Notes: generated from the letters alone by a model not told the origin. Numbered from the stretch's first letter, positions 25,705-35,219 are shown. The stretch: DNA of 64,000 nt from Paenibacillus cookii (GCF_018333375.1 NZ_BORW01000027.1:1-64000); one strand, 5' to 3'. Program-made: numbers and translations.

Positions 25705-26028
25705 ATGAGCAAAACAAGCCCGTATCGCGTCGATGAACATCCTTTCGAGCTGAGGCATGAGGTCAAAAGGCTCAACCGGCGGCTGGACCAAATCGCCGAT
25801 TCGCTCGAAAAGGCCGAAATCAAGGACATTCTTGAAAATTATACGAATCCGAAAAAAAGAATCATCACCAATTTCACTTCGGGCATCGCCCGCGGGCTGG
25901 GGCTCTCCATCGGCACGTTCGTCATTTTGGGGGTGCTCGGGTACATTCTCAGCCTGTTCGTCAAAATGCCCGTCATCGGCGAATATATCGCCAACCTGCT
26001 GCACTATATCAACCAATATAAACGCTGA
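25705..26028 (+). CDS. DUF5665 domain protein
   Basis: 107 aa. Coiled-coil-like segment FELRHEVKRLNRRLDQIADSLEKAEI, then NPKKRIITNFTSGIARGLGLSIG leading into one transmembrane segment (TFVILGVLGYILSLFV). This is the DUF5665 pattern found in Clostridia and Bacilli; function unknown. Start at 25705 has GCAGGG at good spacing. It follows the YtxH gene by 116 bp and ends inside its terminator stem. Confidence 0.82.
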   Translation: MSKTSPYRVDEHPFELRHEVKRLNRRLDQIADSLEKAEIKDILENYTNPKKRIITNFTSGIARGLGLSIGTFVILGVLGYILSLFVKMPVIGEYIANLLHYINQYKR

Positions 26029-26053
26029 ACCGGCGACAGGTTCAGCGTTTTTT
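26021..26053 (+). terminator. Terminator of YtxH/DUF5665 unit
   Basis: AACGCTGAACC-ggcgaca-GGTTCAGCGTT-TTTT; the 5' arm overlaps the stop codon. A second GC-rich hairpin with a T run lies at about 26060-26099. Confidence 0.9.
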
Positions 26054-26139
26054 AACCGGAAAGAGCGGCGCCCGGAATTCCTTTCGGGGCCGCTTTTTCG
26101 TGACGCGACCGGCGTGCGAAGTTTCGTGTCCGGATGCCG

Positions 26140-27120
26140 TCATATTTTGGATTTTCGCCCTTTGACCCTCAGCAAATCCCCGGTCCAGCCCTTGCTGTGC
26201 ATCCACCAGTACATGCCCAGCGTAAACAGAAGCGTGCCGAACATGACGGACACGAATCCCCAGGGGGTTTTGATCGCCGGCAGGTTATCGAAGTTCATGC
26301 CCCATATCGCCCCGACCACGGTGGCCGGCGTGAAGATCGAAGTCACGATCGTGAGGGTCTTCATGATTTCGTTGCCGCGAAACGCGGACACGGCGTCGTC
26401 GATGGCAATAAGGGTATCGATTTCGTCCTCGTAATGCCGGAAGGCCCTATCCATCCGTTCCATCCGATGGAGCAGCCGCAGGAAGGGTTTGCTTGACTCA
26501 AGCCTATCCAGATACCCCTCCCTGGCAGCCGCGATCAACTCGTCAAAGGGGGTGAACAAATTGCTCCAGAACAACAGCTCGAACCGGGAGTTCAAAATTT
26601 TATCCATCAGATGGCGCTGATTGTCCATCTCCATCGCGCGTTCGATGGCGCGCAAATTCATCTCGAAGCGGTCGAGCCCTTGATGGAAATAATGAAGCAG
26701 CGTCCTCGCCAATACGAACATGCCGTCGACGGCGTTCGGGCACTGCTGCAGCATCGACGTTCTTTCTTTGGCCGCCATCATCTCCCTGGTGTCCGGATCC
26801 AGGTTGATCGTGACCAGCATCTGATCGTTCACGAAAAAATGAAGCCTGTCCACCGGGCCGGCGCCCGTGACCTCGCTTTTGACGGAGTATGGCAGCGTAC
26901 CGAAAATGACGGCTTCCGCGCCATCGGGAAACCGGACCGAAATATAATTTTCGCTGACCTTCGGAATGACGCGCAGCCACTCGTCGATCGCCGGGGATTC
27001 CTCCCGAAGCCTCTGAAGCCATTCATGGGACGAGTCTTCCATGGCCACATCGTACCATCGCCATCCGCCGGCAAAATGGAGCAAGCGGTGCTGTGCCGCA
27101 TTGGAACCGTTGTTCTTCAT
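26140..27120 (-). CDS. CorA-family divalent cation transporter
   Basis: 326 aa. A large cytoplasmic N-terminal domain is followed by a long helix and two C-terminal transmembrane segments, with the pore signature IWGMNFDNLP at about 279 and TLLFTLGMYWWMHSKGW as TM2. CorA pentamers mediate Mg2+ (also Co2+/Ni2+) passage. The C-terminal lysine/arginine tail is typical. The gene is downstream of sigB but separated by a terminator. Confidence 0.93.
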   Translation of the reverse strand: MKNNGSNAAQHRLLHFAGGWRWYDVAMEDSSHEWLQRLREESPAIDEWLRVIPKVSENYISVRFPDGAEAVIFGTLPYSVKSEVTGAGPVDRLHFFVNDQMLVTINLDPDTREMMAAKERTSMLQQCPNAVDGMFVLARTLLHYFHQGLDRFEMNLRAIERAMEMDNQRHLMDKILNSRFELLFWSNLFTPFDELIAAAREGYLDRLESSKPFLRLLHRMERMDRAFRHYEDEIDTLIAIDDAVSAFRGNEIMKTLTIVTSIFTPATVVGAIWGMNFDNLPAIKTPWGFVSVMFGTLLFTLGMYWWMHSKGWTGDLLRVKGRKSKI

Positions 27121-27182
27121 AGGCTAAGCGCCCCTTTCGTTAAACTGCGAATAGCAAGGCGTCATCCGCCTTTCGGATATGC

Positions 27183-27227
27183 AAAAGGACACGCAAGTTC
27201 TCGATGGAGAAATCCATTGCGTGTCCT
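27183..27227 (-). terminator. Terminator of the sigB operon
   Basis: Minus strand AGGACACGCAA ... TTGCGTGTCCT, 11-bp perfect stem followed by TTTT. Confidence 0.8.
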
Positions 27228-27275
27228 ATCTATAACATTCCCGCCATGCGCGCAACCCCAAAAAAAGCTTGTCCG

Positions 27276-28046
27276 TCATAACGAAGAATTCGACATGATT
27301 TCTTTCAATTTTTCGGTGGCCCGCTTCTGGATGCGCGAAACGCTCATCTGCGAAACGCCCAGCTTCTGGGCGATCGAGCGCTGGGATTCTCCGTCCTGGA
27401 AAGCCATCAGCAGCACCCGCTGCTCTTGTTCCTTCAGCTGGCTCAACGCTTGCTGCAGATCCATCCGCTTTTCGACCGTATCGTAGTCGTCCGCTTCGGA
27501 GCTGATCAGTTCCCCGAGCGTCGCCCCCGTTTCTTCCTGGGACAAAGGGGAATCCAAGGACACATAATGATAGCATTCCCGTCCGGCCAGGACTTCGACG
27601 GTTTCTTCCACCGACAGATCCAGGAACTCCGCGATTTCATCCACGCTTGGCGAACGTTCGAGCTTTACCGTCAGCTCATCGATCGCCTGCTGGACCAGCG
27701 CGCCCTTCTCCTTGATCCGCCGCGGCACCTGTATGTACCAAGATTTGTCGCGAAGGAAATTTTTCATGTGGCCGATCATGCTTTTCATCGCGTACGGCTC
27801 AAACGGAACTCCAAGTTCGATGTCGTATTGCTGCAGCAGGCGAATCAGCGACATTTGGCCGACCTGGTACAAATCTTCGTACAAATCGGGGCGGTTTCGG
27901 GCAATTTTGCCTGCTGCGATTTTTACCATAGGCTCATATTTTTGGATTAGAACGGTAGCGATTTCGTTGTCTTTGGTCTGCTGGTACTGCCAAATCAAAC
28001 CGACGGCCTCGCTCATGGACTCAGGGGGAGTCACTTTATCGTTCAT
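27276..28046 (-). CDS. sigB: RNA polymerase sigma factor SigB
   Basis: 256 aa, group 3 sigma-70 family. Region 2 with RPDLYEDLYQVGQMSLIRLLQQYD (about 59-82) and PFEPYAMKSMIGHMKNFLRDKSW; region 3 PRRIKEKGALVQQAIDEL; region 4.2 QDGESQRSIAQKLGVSQMSVSRIQKRA (about 216-242). Directs RNA polymerase to general-stress promoters (GTTT-N12-15-GGGTA type). It overlaps rsbW by four bases (ATGA), the conserved arrangement coupling the sigma factor to its anti-sigma. No rsbX follows, unlike B. subtilis. Confidence 0.95.
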   Translation of the reverse strand: MNDKVTPPESMSEAVGLIWQYQQTKDNEIATVLIQKYEPMVKIAAGKIARNRPDLYEDLYQVGQMSLIRLLQQYDIELGVPFEPYAMKSMIGHMKNFLRDKSWYIQVPRRIKEKGALVQQAIDELTVKLERSPSVDEIAEFLDLSVEETVEVLAGRECYHYVSLDSPLSQEETGATLGELISSEADDYDTVEKRMDLQQALSQLKEQEQRVLLMAFQDGESQRSIAQKLGVSQMSVSRIQKRATEKLKEIMSNSSL

Positions 28047-28492
28047 ACCTTTTCCTCGCTTCTCGTCAGACGTTTTGCCATCACGACCTTGGTTCCGCGC
28101 CCGGCCGCATTTTCGATGCTGACCTCGTCCATGAGCGCTTCCATCAGGTAGAAACCAAGCCCGCCGATTTCTACGTCCAGCAGCTCCTTGTCGTGAAGCG
28201 TCGCACTGCCGCTCGTAGAAGTCCGTTCAAAGCTTTCCCCTTCGTCCCGTACCGTAATGGACAACATGTCCTCAAAAACCTCAAACGCCACTTCCACGAT
28301 GCCGTCCTGCTTGCCGTAGGCATAAAGCACCGAGTTGTTGCACGCCTCCGACACCGCTACCTTCATGTCCTCGATATCCTCGTAAGTGAAACCCATCTTC
28401 GAGGCGATCCCGTACAAATTCAGTCTGACGATATCGACGTATTCCGCTCTGGCCGGCAGACTGATCACGACTCTTTGAACTTCAGCATTCAT
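28043..28492 (-). CDS. rsbW: Anti-sigma-B factor / serine kinase RsbW
   Basis: 149 aa. GHKL-type ATPase with N box EACNNSVLYAYG (about 53-64), G1 VRDEGESFE and G2 EIGGLGFYLMEALMDEV, the RsbW/SpoIIAB layout. It binds SigB and phosphorylates RsbV on serine. Start at 28492 (MNAEVQRVVI) matches family length; upstream in-frame codons reach into rsbV's end region. Located 19 bp after rsbV. Confidence 0.94.
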   Translation of the reverse strand: MNAEVQRVVISLPARAEYVDIVRLNLYGIASKMGFTYEDIEDMKVAVSEACNNSVLYAYGKQDGIVEVAFEVFEDMLSITVRDEGESFERTSTSGSATLHDKELLDVEIGGLGFYLMEALMDEVSIENAAGRGTKVVMAKRLTRSEEKV

Positions 28493-28511
28493 TCTTTTCT
28501 TCGATCCTTTC

Positions 28512-28850
28512 CTATTGGGAATTCTCATTAGGGGCGAAAAACTTGGCGATGCCCGTCATGTCGAACAGCTTCTGGATTTGCGGAGGAACCTGTTCTACCA
28601 GGAAGCGGGCTTCCATGCCGTGTCTGGCTTTCAAAATGGAGAGCAGGATCCCGATCCCGGTGCTGTCGATATACTTCAAATCCTTCAGGTTGACGATCAG
28701 ATCGATCCCCGCGTCCGATACCAACGGCTCCATGACGAGCCTGAAATCAGGGGCCACCGACAAATCCAGCTCTCCGGCCAGATATACGGTGCAAGAATTT
28801 CCGTTTTTTTCTGTCGTTGCTTTGAATTTATCGTTTTTATTTGCATTCAT
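28512..28850 (-). CDS. rsbV: Anti-anti-sigma factor RsbV
   Basis: 112 aa STAS-domain protein. The phosphorylated serine is in YIDSTGIGILLS (Ser about 60), identical in pattern to RsbV/SpoIIAA. Unphosphorylated RsbV captures RsbW and frees SigB. ATG at 28850 has GGGAG at nine bases; an ATG two codons earlier sits too close to that site. First gene of rsbV-rsbW-sigB, 118 bp downstream of the soluble hybrid kinase gene. No convincing sigma-B promoter was found in that gap. Confidence 0.94.
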   Translation of the reverse strand: MNANKNDKFKATTEKNGNSCTVYLAGELDLSVAPDFRLVMEPLVSDAGIDLIVNLKDLKYIDSTGIGILLSILKARHGMEARFLVEQVPPQIQKLFDMTGIAKFFAPNENSQ

Positions 28851-28968
28851 AGACATTCTCTCCCGAAAATTGATTTCATTTCGTCATATCCATCGCATGT
28901 GCATCCCAGGTCCATACGACCCGATATTTACAAATAACCCGAACCCGCCTGCTTGAATCACTTCCGGT

Positions 28969-30612
28969 TCATGAAGGCAACGAAAGCGGGTAACGATTCA
29001 ATATTTCCTTCAGCCTGCTCATCTGCACAGGTTTGCTGATGTAGTCGTCCATTCCCGCTTCCAGGCAGCGATCGCGTATGCCCTCCATCACGTTGGCCGT
29101 CATCGCGACGATCACCGGCGTCCGGTTTGCAGGTTTCTGCCGCTGGCGGATTCGTTTGGCCGCCTCGAGCCCGTCCATCACCGGCATTTGCAGATCCATG
29201 AAAATGTAATGGTAACCGGGGCTTGCCAGCGACTTGTCCACGGCCTGAAGCCCGTCCTCGGCCACTTCGGCTTTCAGTCCGAATTTGCCGAGCATGCTGA
29301 CCATCAGCTTCCGGTTTACCGGATGGTCGTCCACGACCAGAATGTCCGGCGGCGCGCTGCCGTCCCGTTTCACCTGCAGCCGAAGTTCGTCGCAGCATCC
29401 GTCCAAGCATTCGTCGTATTCCGGCTCCTTGACGACGATGTTGAAAATAAAGGTCGTTCCCTGAACCTCGGACGGCTCGACCCGGATGTCGCCGCCCATC
29501 ATCTCGACGAGCGATTTGCAGATGGCCAGTCCAAGGCCGGTGCCGCCGTATTTGCGCGTCATGGAGGAATCGAGCTGGGAAAACGGCTTGAACAATCGGT
29601 CGATTTTGCCCTCCGAGATGCCGATGCCCGTATCCCTGACGGCAAATTCGATATCGAGGCTCCCGGCTGTCCGCTCCTTCAAAGACACGATTAAATACAC
29701 GCCGCCCTCGTGGGTGAATTTCACCGCATTGGCGATCAAATTGATGAGCACCTGGCGCAACCGGGCCATGTCGCCGTAAATCGCCGGGGGAATCCTGTCG
29801 TCAAGGAAATAGACGAGCTCCAGCCCCTTTTTGCCCGCTTCGACGGAAAACAGGCTGAAAACCTCTTGAATGCAGACGCCCAGGTCAAAGGGATGCTCTT
29901 CAAGCTCCATTTTGCCGGACTCCATCTTCGTGAAATCCAGGATGTCGTTGATGACCGTCACGAGGGCATCCGCGCTGCTGCGGATAATCTCGGCATATTC
30001 CTGCTGCTCTTCGTTCAGTTCGGTTTCCATCAGCAGATCGACCATGCCGATCACCCCGTTCATCGGTGTGCGGATTTCATGGCTCATCATCGCCAAAAAT
30101 TCGGTTTTCGCCTTGGCCGCGATTTCCGCGGCTTCTTTGGCCTTCACCAGCTCCTGGTTGATTTTCTCCAGCTCCTGGGTTTTCTGCTGCAGCAGCATCG
30201 ACTGGGTTTTATGTTTTTTCCCCGTCAAATACATTTCGACGAAACCTTCGATTTTCGATTTCAGGATCTGCGGAATGAAAGGTTTGACCATATAATCGAT
30301 GGCTCCGGCGGAATACCCCGCGAATAAATGCTCCGCTTCCTTGCTGTTCGCCGAGATAAAGATGATGGGAATGTCTTTCGTCTTATCCCTTTTTTTGATC
30401 AGCTTCGCCGTTTCGATCCCGTCCAGCCCCGGCATTTGCACATCGAGCACGATGACGGCAAACTCGTCCTTCAGCAGGCAGCGCAGCGCCTCTTCTCCGG
30501 ACGTCGCCTTGACGAGGTTGTACCGTTCGCTCTCCAGCACGGCCTCAAGGGCCAGCAAATTTTCGGGATGGTCGTCCACGAGCAATATATGAATCGGTTC
30601 TTGAACCCCCAT
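28969..30612 (-). CDS. Soluble hybrid histidine kinase, receiver-kinase-receiver
   Basis: 547 aa without membrane segments. Order: N-terminal receiver (about 8-122, phospho-Asp D57 in VIVLDVQMPGLDG), coiled coil (about 130-170), HisKA with H178 in MMSHEIRTPMNG, HATPase (about 285-395, NLIANAVKFT and GGTGLGLAI), C-terminal receiver (about 423-540, D473 in IFMDLQMPVMDG). It looks like a cytoplasmic phosphorelay node that receives and passes phosphate. It sits 18 bp downstream of the CheR-type gene and just upstream of rsbV, so it is probably an added input to sigma-B. I know of no equivalent in the B. cereus RsbKMY set, so its partner is inferred. Confidence 0.9.
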   Translation of the reverse strand: MGVQEPIHILLVDDHPENLLALEAVLESERYNLVKATSGEEALRCLLKDEFAVIVLDVQMPGLDGIETAKLIKKRDKTKDIPIIFISANSKEAEHLFAGYSAGAIDYMVKPFIPQILKSKIEGFVEMYLTGKKHKTQSMLLQQKTQELEKINQELVKAKEAAEIAAKAKTEFLAMMSHEIRTPMNGVIGMVDLLMETELNEEQQEYAEIIRSSADALVTVINDILDFTKMESGKMELEEHPFDLGVCIQEVFSLFSVEAGKKGLELVYFLDDRIPPAIYGDMARLRQVLINLIANAVKFTHEGGVYLIVSLKERTAGSLDIEFAVRDTGIGISEGKIDRLFKPFSQLDSSMTRKYGGTGLGLAICKSLVEMMGGDIRVEPSEVQGTTFIFNIVVKEPEYDECLDGCCDELRLQVKRDGSAPPDILVVDDHPVNRKLMVSMLGKFGLKAEVAEDGLQAVDKSLASPGYHYIFMDLQMPVMDGLEAAKRIRQRQKPANRTPVIVAMTANVMEGIRDRCLEAGMDDYISKPVQMSRLKEILNRYPLSLPS

Positions 30613-30630
30613 AGAATCCTCCCCACTAAC

Positions 30631-31500
30631 CTATTTCATCTTCCGGTATATTTTCTCCACGCGGTCCATCGGTTCGTAATACTGGCTGTATTCCGTAAAT
30701 TGGATCGACTCCTTCGAGCCGAGGACCAAAATGCCGGAGCGGCTCAGACTTTCGTAAAACAGCCCATGTACCCGGTCCCGGAGCGTATCGTTAAAATAAA
30801 TCATGACATTCCGGCAAAAAATGACGTTAAATTCGTTGAAGGAACGGTCCGTGGCCAGGTTATGTTCGGCGAAAATGATGTTTTTTTGCAAAAACGGCTT
30901 AAAAATGACCGAGTTGTATTTCGCCGTGTAATATTCCGAAAACGAGCGGGTTCCCCCGGCCTCGATGTAGTTTTTCGTGTACTGTTTCATTTTTTCGATC
31001 CCGAATATCCCCTGCTTGGCAATCGCCAGCGAGCGGTCGTTCATGTCCGTCGCATAAATCCTCGATTTGTCGTACAGCCCTTCCTCATGCAGCAAAATCG
31101 CCATGGAGTAAACTTCCTCGCCCGTCGAGCAGCCCGCGTGCCAGATACGGATATACGGATAGGTGCGGAGCAGCGGCACGATTTTCTCGCGGAAAAGCCT
31201 AAACACCTCCGGGTCCCTGAACATCTCCGTCACCGGGATCGACAACGTCTGGACCATCCGCTCAAAACACGTACGCTCATGAAGCACCCGTTCCTGAAGC
31301 GCGGAAATGCTTTTCAGGCCTTCCGAATGGATAAAATGCCATATTCGCCGTCGCAGGGATGGCAGCGCGTAGTTGCGGAAGTCATAACCGTAAAGCCGGT
31401 GAACCCCTTCAAGCAGAAGCTCAAGTTCGATATCCTCGCGCTCCCTGTTGCCGCCTGCCGTCAAACGTTCTTCAAAATCTTCCGAAATGCAAATATCCAT
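30631..31500 (-). CDS. CheR-type methyltransferase, RsbM-like
   Basis: 289 aa. CheR N-terminal helical domain (about 20-85, ending SIPVTEMFRDPEVFRLF) and SAM-binding domain with motif I IRIWHAGCSTGEEVYSMAI (about 117-135), ATDMNDRSLAIAK, and CRNVMIYFN (about 226). No chemotaxis genes are near; the gene lies between two hybrid kinases in the sigma-B locus. In the B. cereus group RsbM is a CheR homologue that methylates and damps the hybrid kinase RsbK, so the same role is proposed. Gap to the upstream kinase gene is 53 bp. Confidence 0.87.
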   Translation of the reverse strand: MDICISEDFEERLTAGGNREREDIELELLLEGVHRLYGYDFRNYALPSLRRRIWHFIHSEGLKSISALQERVLHERTCFERMVQTLSIPVTEMFRDPEVFRLFREKIVPLLRTYPYIRIWHAGCSTGEEVYSMAILLHEEGLYDKSRIYATDMNDRSLAIAKQGIFGIEKMKQYTKNYIEAGGTRSFSEYYTAKYNSVIFKPFLQKNIIFAEHNLATDRSFNEFNVIFCRNVMIYFNDTLRDRVHGLFYESLSRSGILVLGSKESIQFTEYSQYYEPMDRVEKIYRKMK

Positions 31501-31553
31501 TCAAGTTCCTCCTGATTTCCCGTATAACACTTTCCATTACCCGCATATCCGGC

Positions 31554-34500
31554 CTACGAATACAGCCATACCCGCATGAGCGAAAGAAGCTGTTCGGTTT
31601 GGATCGGTTTTTTGACGTAATCCGAGGCTCCGGCTTCGATGCATTTCGAGCGGTCCTCCTTCATGGCTTTCGCCGTCAAAGCGATGATCGGCAGCTTTTG
31701 GAACTCCGGCTGCTGGCGGATTCGGCGCATCGCCTCGTAGCCGTCCATTTCCGGCATCATCATGTCCATCAGCACCAAATCGAAATGCTCGCCGCTGTTT
31801 AATATTTCGATCGCATCCCGCCCGTTTTCGGCAAAGGTGACGTCCATATCATAGCTTTCCAGCACGCTGGACAGCGCAAACACGTTCCGGATGTCGTCGT
31901 CGACGAGCAGAATCCGCTTGCCTTCGAACAAAACCTCCTTATTGTGCAGCCTTTGCAAAATTTTGCGTTTGTCTTCCGGCAAATTCGCTTCGACCCGGTG
32001 CAGGAACAACGTCGTTTCGTCCAGCAGCCGCTCGGGCGATTTCACGTCCTTGATAATGATGGACTCGGCGTATTTCCGGAGCCTCATTTCCTCCTTGCTG
32101 TCCAGGTCCTTGCCCGTGTAAATGATGATCGGCAGGTCCTCCAGCTCTTCGTCCTGCTGGATTTGATCCAGCAGCTCGAAGCCCGTCATATCGCTTAACA
32201 TCAAATCCAGCACCATGCTGTCGTACCGTTTGTTCCGCAGCTCCCTCAGCGCCTCTTCGCCCGTCGACACCGCCGTAATGACGACATCGTCGTGGTCGAT
32301 CAGCTCGATGATCGAATTCCGCTGCGTTTCGTCGTCCTCTACGATCAGCAAATGTTTGACCGAATTTTCGGTATACGATTCGATATGCGAAAATGCCCTT
32401 TCGAGCGCCGCCTTGGAAGACGGCTTCTTCAGATAGGCGATGGCCCCCATTTTCAATCCCTGCTTCACTTCGTCCACGACCGAAACGATATGCACCGGGA
32501 TGTGCCGCGTAGCCGAATGGCTCTTCAGCTCGCCGAGAATGGACCAGCCGTCCATGACCGGGAGCTGGATATCGAGGATGATGGCATCCGGCAAATAAGA
32601 CTGGGCCATCTGCAGGCCGATATCGCCCTGCGCCGCGACAAGGCCCTTAAAGCCGCGGCCCCGGGCCATTTCCAGCAAGATGCCGGCAAATTTCGGATCG
32701 TCCTCGATGATCAGCAGCACCTTGTCGTTGTCCTCGATCCGGTCCCGGTCGTCGGCAATCGCCGCCAAAGCCGGAATTTGGTCCTTGGCTTTGCGTTCCG
32801 GCTCTCCGGCCGGCGCGGTTTCCCCGGAGACCAGCAGCTCGCCGGCAGCCGCAGCCTCGCTGCGGGCCGACTGGAGCGCCGCTTCGTCCGCTTCGATCGG
32901 CAGATACAAAGTAAAGCAGCTTCCCTTGCCTTCCGTGGACTGCACCTCTATGCCGCCTCCGAGCAACTTGGCCAGTTCGCGGCTGATCGAAAGCCCGAGG
33001 CCCGTTCCCCCGTATTTGCGGCTTGTCGTGCCGTCCACTTGCTGGAACGCTTCAAAGATAAGCTCCGTTTTGTCTTTAGGAATGCCGATGCCCGTATCCT
33101 TGACCGACAAAGCGAGGTAGCTGCGGCGTCCGTCCAGATAGGTGGGCAGTTCAGCCTCTTCCGCCCGCTGAACGCTGAAGGTGACGGAACCGCGGTTCGT
33201 GAATTTAAACGCATTGGACATCAGGTTGCGGATGATTTGCTTGACCCGGTAACCATCCGTGACGATCGATACTGGCAAATCCGGGTCCACGTCGAACCGG
33301 AGCGCCACCTGCTTTTGCGTCGCGACCGGCATGAAGTTCTGATGCACGAAACCTTTCCATTCCTGAACCGCCACTTTTTCCCGATTGATCTCCATCTTGC
33401 CTGCATCCACTTTGGACAGATCCAAAATCTCGTCGATCATCTTCAGGAGATCGGCCCCCGACATATAAATCGTGCGGGCGTATTCCGTCTGCTTGTCGCT
33501 CAAGTTGCCTTCCTTGTTTTCGGCCAGGAGCTGGGACAAGATCAGAAGGCTGTTCAGCGGCGTCCGCAGCTCATGCGACATATTGGCCAAAAACTCCGAT
33601 TTGTACTTGCTCGTTACCGCCAGCTGCATCGCCTGCCGTTCCAGCTTCGCCTTCGCTTCCTCGACCTCGATGTTTTTTTCCTCAAGCTGCTGCATCTGCT
33701 CTTCGAGCGCCCGCGTCTTGGCGATGAGCTCCGTATTGAAGTGCTCCAGTTCCTCCTGCTGCCGCTGCAGCAGATCCTCGGATTTTTTGAGCGCTTCGGT
33801 TTGCTCTTCCAGGTTCTCGTTCGTGCGTCTCAGCTCTTCCTGCTGCGTTTGCAGCTCTTCCGATTGGCACTGCAGCTCCTCGGTAAGCGCCTGCGATTCC
33901 CGCAGCAGCTCCTCGACGCGCAATCTCCGGTTGATATTGTTGATCACGATGCCCAAATGGTCGGCGAGCTGGGAAAAAAGCTTGCTTTGCAGCTCCGAAA
34001 ACGGCTCGAACGAAGCCACTTCGATCGCTCCCAGCAGCTCGTCCTCGAACAGGATCGGCTGGATCATCAAATGTGCCGGCTTGCCCTGGCCCAAGGCCGA
34101 CGTCACGGATAAATAGTTGTCCGGAACCGTGGTCGCGATCGGCTTGCGGTCCAGCGCGCTTTGTCCGATCAGCCCCTCGCCTACCCCGACCTTCCCCTTC
34201 GTGGCCAATTCGCCTTCGCGGGCATACGTGCCGTTCAGAACAAGCCAGTCCGGCTCTTTTTCTTCATCATGGATATAGATGGCCCCGTACATCGCTCCCA
34301 GGACGGGCGTAAATTCGCTGATAAAGGCCTGGGACACCTGCTCCCTGGAATTGATGCCCCGCAAGAGCTCCGTAATCCGGCTCACGTTGGAATTCAGCCA
34401 GTTCAAATCTTTTTGGGCCTGCAGGTAGCTCTTTTCCAGCTGTTGTTTTTCCTCGAGATCCTCCGCCATCTCTTTGAACACGCGGGCTACCTCCCCGATT

Positions 34501-35219
34501 TCATCCTTGGAGGTCACTTTGATCCGGCGGATGGTCCGGATCCGTCCCTTGCCGAAGCTGTCGATCATCATGGAGACCACGTTCAGTCCCCTGGTAATGC
34601 TCGGAATTACCCATAAAATGACGGCAAATCCAATCAGCAAACCGGCCGTCATCAAAACGGCCGTGATTTGAATCGATCGGCCGTAATTCGTTTTCGCTTC
34701 CGTTATGTCGCGATCCACCTGCATGTCCTGGAACGCCGCAAGCTCGTTGGCGCTTTTCAGCGCTTCTTCCTGCAAGGCAAGACCGCTTGTGTTGCGGTAC
34801 GCGTTGGCTGCCTCCCACATTCCTTGCGAAACAAGAGACATTTGCTTCTCCTCGTATCGCTTGAAGCCTTCCCAAGCGCTTCTCACCCGGGTCAGCATTT
34901 GCTGCTCTTCCGGGGACTCGCTGCTCGCGATAAGCTTTTGCAAACTTTCGTTGCCGCTGTCTATCATGGCGTTGATCTCGTTTTTGGTTTCTTCGAGCGA
35001 GGCGGTCCGGTTCAACATCACGTTGACGAGCACCCGCGAAATATTGTTCACTTCGCTCCGCACGCTGCTGGAATATCTGACCTTCAAATACCGCTGCTCA
35101 TAGATCTCGTCCAGCTGCTTGTTCATATCGTTTAAACGGTTGTAGCCAATCGTCGTCATCACGGCCATAAGGACCATCATGACGCCGAAACCGATAATCA
35201 GCTTGGCTTTCAGCTTCAT
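31554..35219 (-). CDS. Membrane hybrid sensor kinase with three receivers, RsbK-like
   Basis: 1221 aa. Order: TM1 (about 6-26), extracellular four-helix-bundle-like sensor (about 27-183), TM2 (about 184-207), HAMP (about 208-260), GAF (about 285-430), long Glu/Gln coiled coil (about 430-545), HisKA with H549 in MSHELRTPLNS, HATPase (about 655-780, NLMSNAFKFT, GGTGLGLSIS), an Ala/Glu linker, then receivers with D883, D1005 and D1152. ATG at 35219 overlaps the stop of the receiver-PP2C gene by four bases (ATGA), so the kinase and phosphatase are translationally coupled. This architecture resembles B. cereus RsbK, which transfers phosphate to RsbY to activate it; three receivers is elaborate. 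Confidence 0.9.
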   Translation of the reverse strand: MKLKAKLIIGFGVMMVLMAVMTTIGYNRLNDMNKQLDEIYEQRYLKVRYSSSVRSEVNNISRVLVNVMLNRTASLEETKNEINAMIDSGNESLQKLIASSESPEEQQMLTRVRSAWEGFKRYEEKQMSLVSQGMWEAANAYRNTSGLALQEEALKSANELAAFQDMQVDRDITEAKTNYGRSIQITAVLMTAGLLIGFAVILWVIPSITRGLNVVSMMIDSFGKGRIRTIRRIKVTSKDEIGEVARVFKEMAEDLEEKQQLEKSYLQAQKDLNWLNSNVSRITELLRGINSREQVSQAFISEFTPVLGAMYGAIYIHDEEKEPDWLVLNGTYAREGELATKGKVGVGEGLIGQSALDRKPIATTVPDNYLSVTSALGQGKPAHLMIQPILFEDELLGAIEVASFEPFSELQSKLFSQLADHLGIVINNINRRLRVEELLRESQALTEELQCQSEELQTQQEELRRTNENLEEQTEALKKSEDLLQRQQEELEHFNTELIAKTRALEEQMQQLEEKNIEVEEAKAKLERQAMQLAVTSKYKSEFLANMSHELRTPLNSLLILSQLLAENKEGNLSDKQTEYARTIYMSGADLLKMIDEILDLSKVDAGKMEINREKVAVQEWKGFVHQNFMPVATQKQVALRFDVDPDLPVSIVTDGYRVKQIIRNLMSNAFKFTNRGSVTFSVQRAEEAELPTYLDGRRSYLALSVKDTGIGIPKDKTELIFEAFQQVDGTTSRKYGGTGLGLSISRELAKLLGGGIEVQSTEGKGSCFTLYLPIEADEAALQSARSEAAAAGELLVSGETAPAGEPERKAKDQIPALAAIADDRDRIEDNDKVLLIIEDDPKFAGILLEMARGRGFKGLVAAQGDIGLQMAQSYLPDAIILDIQLPVMDGWSILGELKSHSATRHIPVHIVSVVDEVKQGLKMGAIAYLKKPSSKAALERAFSHIESYTENSVKHLLIVEDDETQRNSIIELIDHDDVVITAVSTGEEALRELRNKRYDSMVLDLMLSDMTGFELLDQIQQDEELEDLPIIIYTGKDLDSKEEMRLRKYAESIIIKDVKSPERLLDETTLFLHRVEANLPEDKRKILQRLHNKEVLFEGKRILLVDDDIRNVFALSSVLESYDMDVTFAENGRDAIEILNSGEHFDLVLMDMMMPEMDGYEAMRRIRQQPEFQKLPIIALTAKAMKEDRSKCIEAGASDYVKKPIQTEQLLSLMRVWLYS

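Noticed and set aside
28851..28968. Sigma-B autoregulatory promoter between the soluble hybrid kinase gene and rsbV
   Set aside because: GGTTCG/GGTTAT and GGGTCG are present but with unsuitable spacing and a poor -10, so no promoter is claimed.
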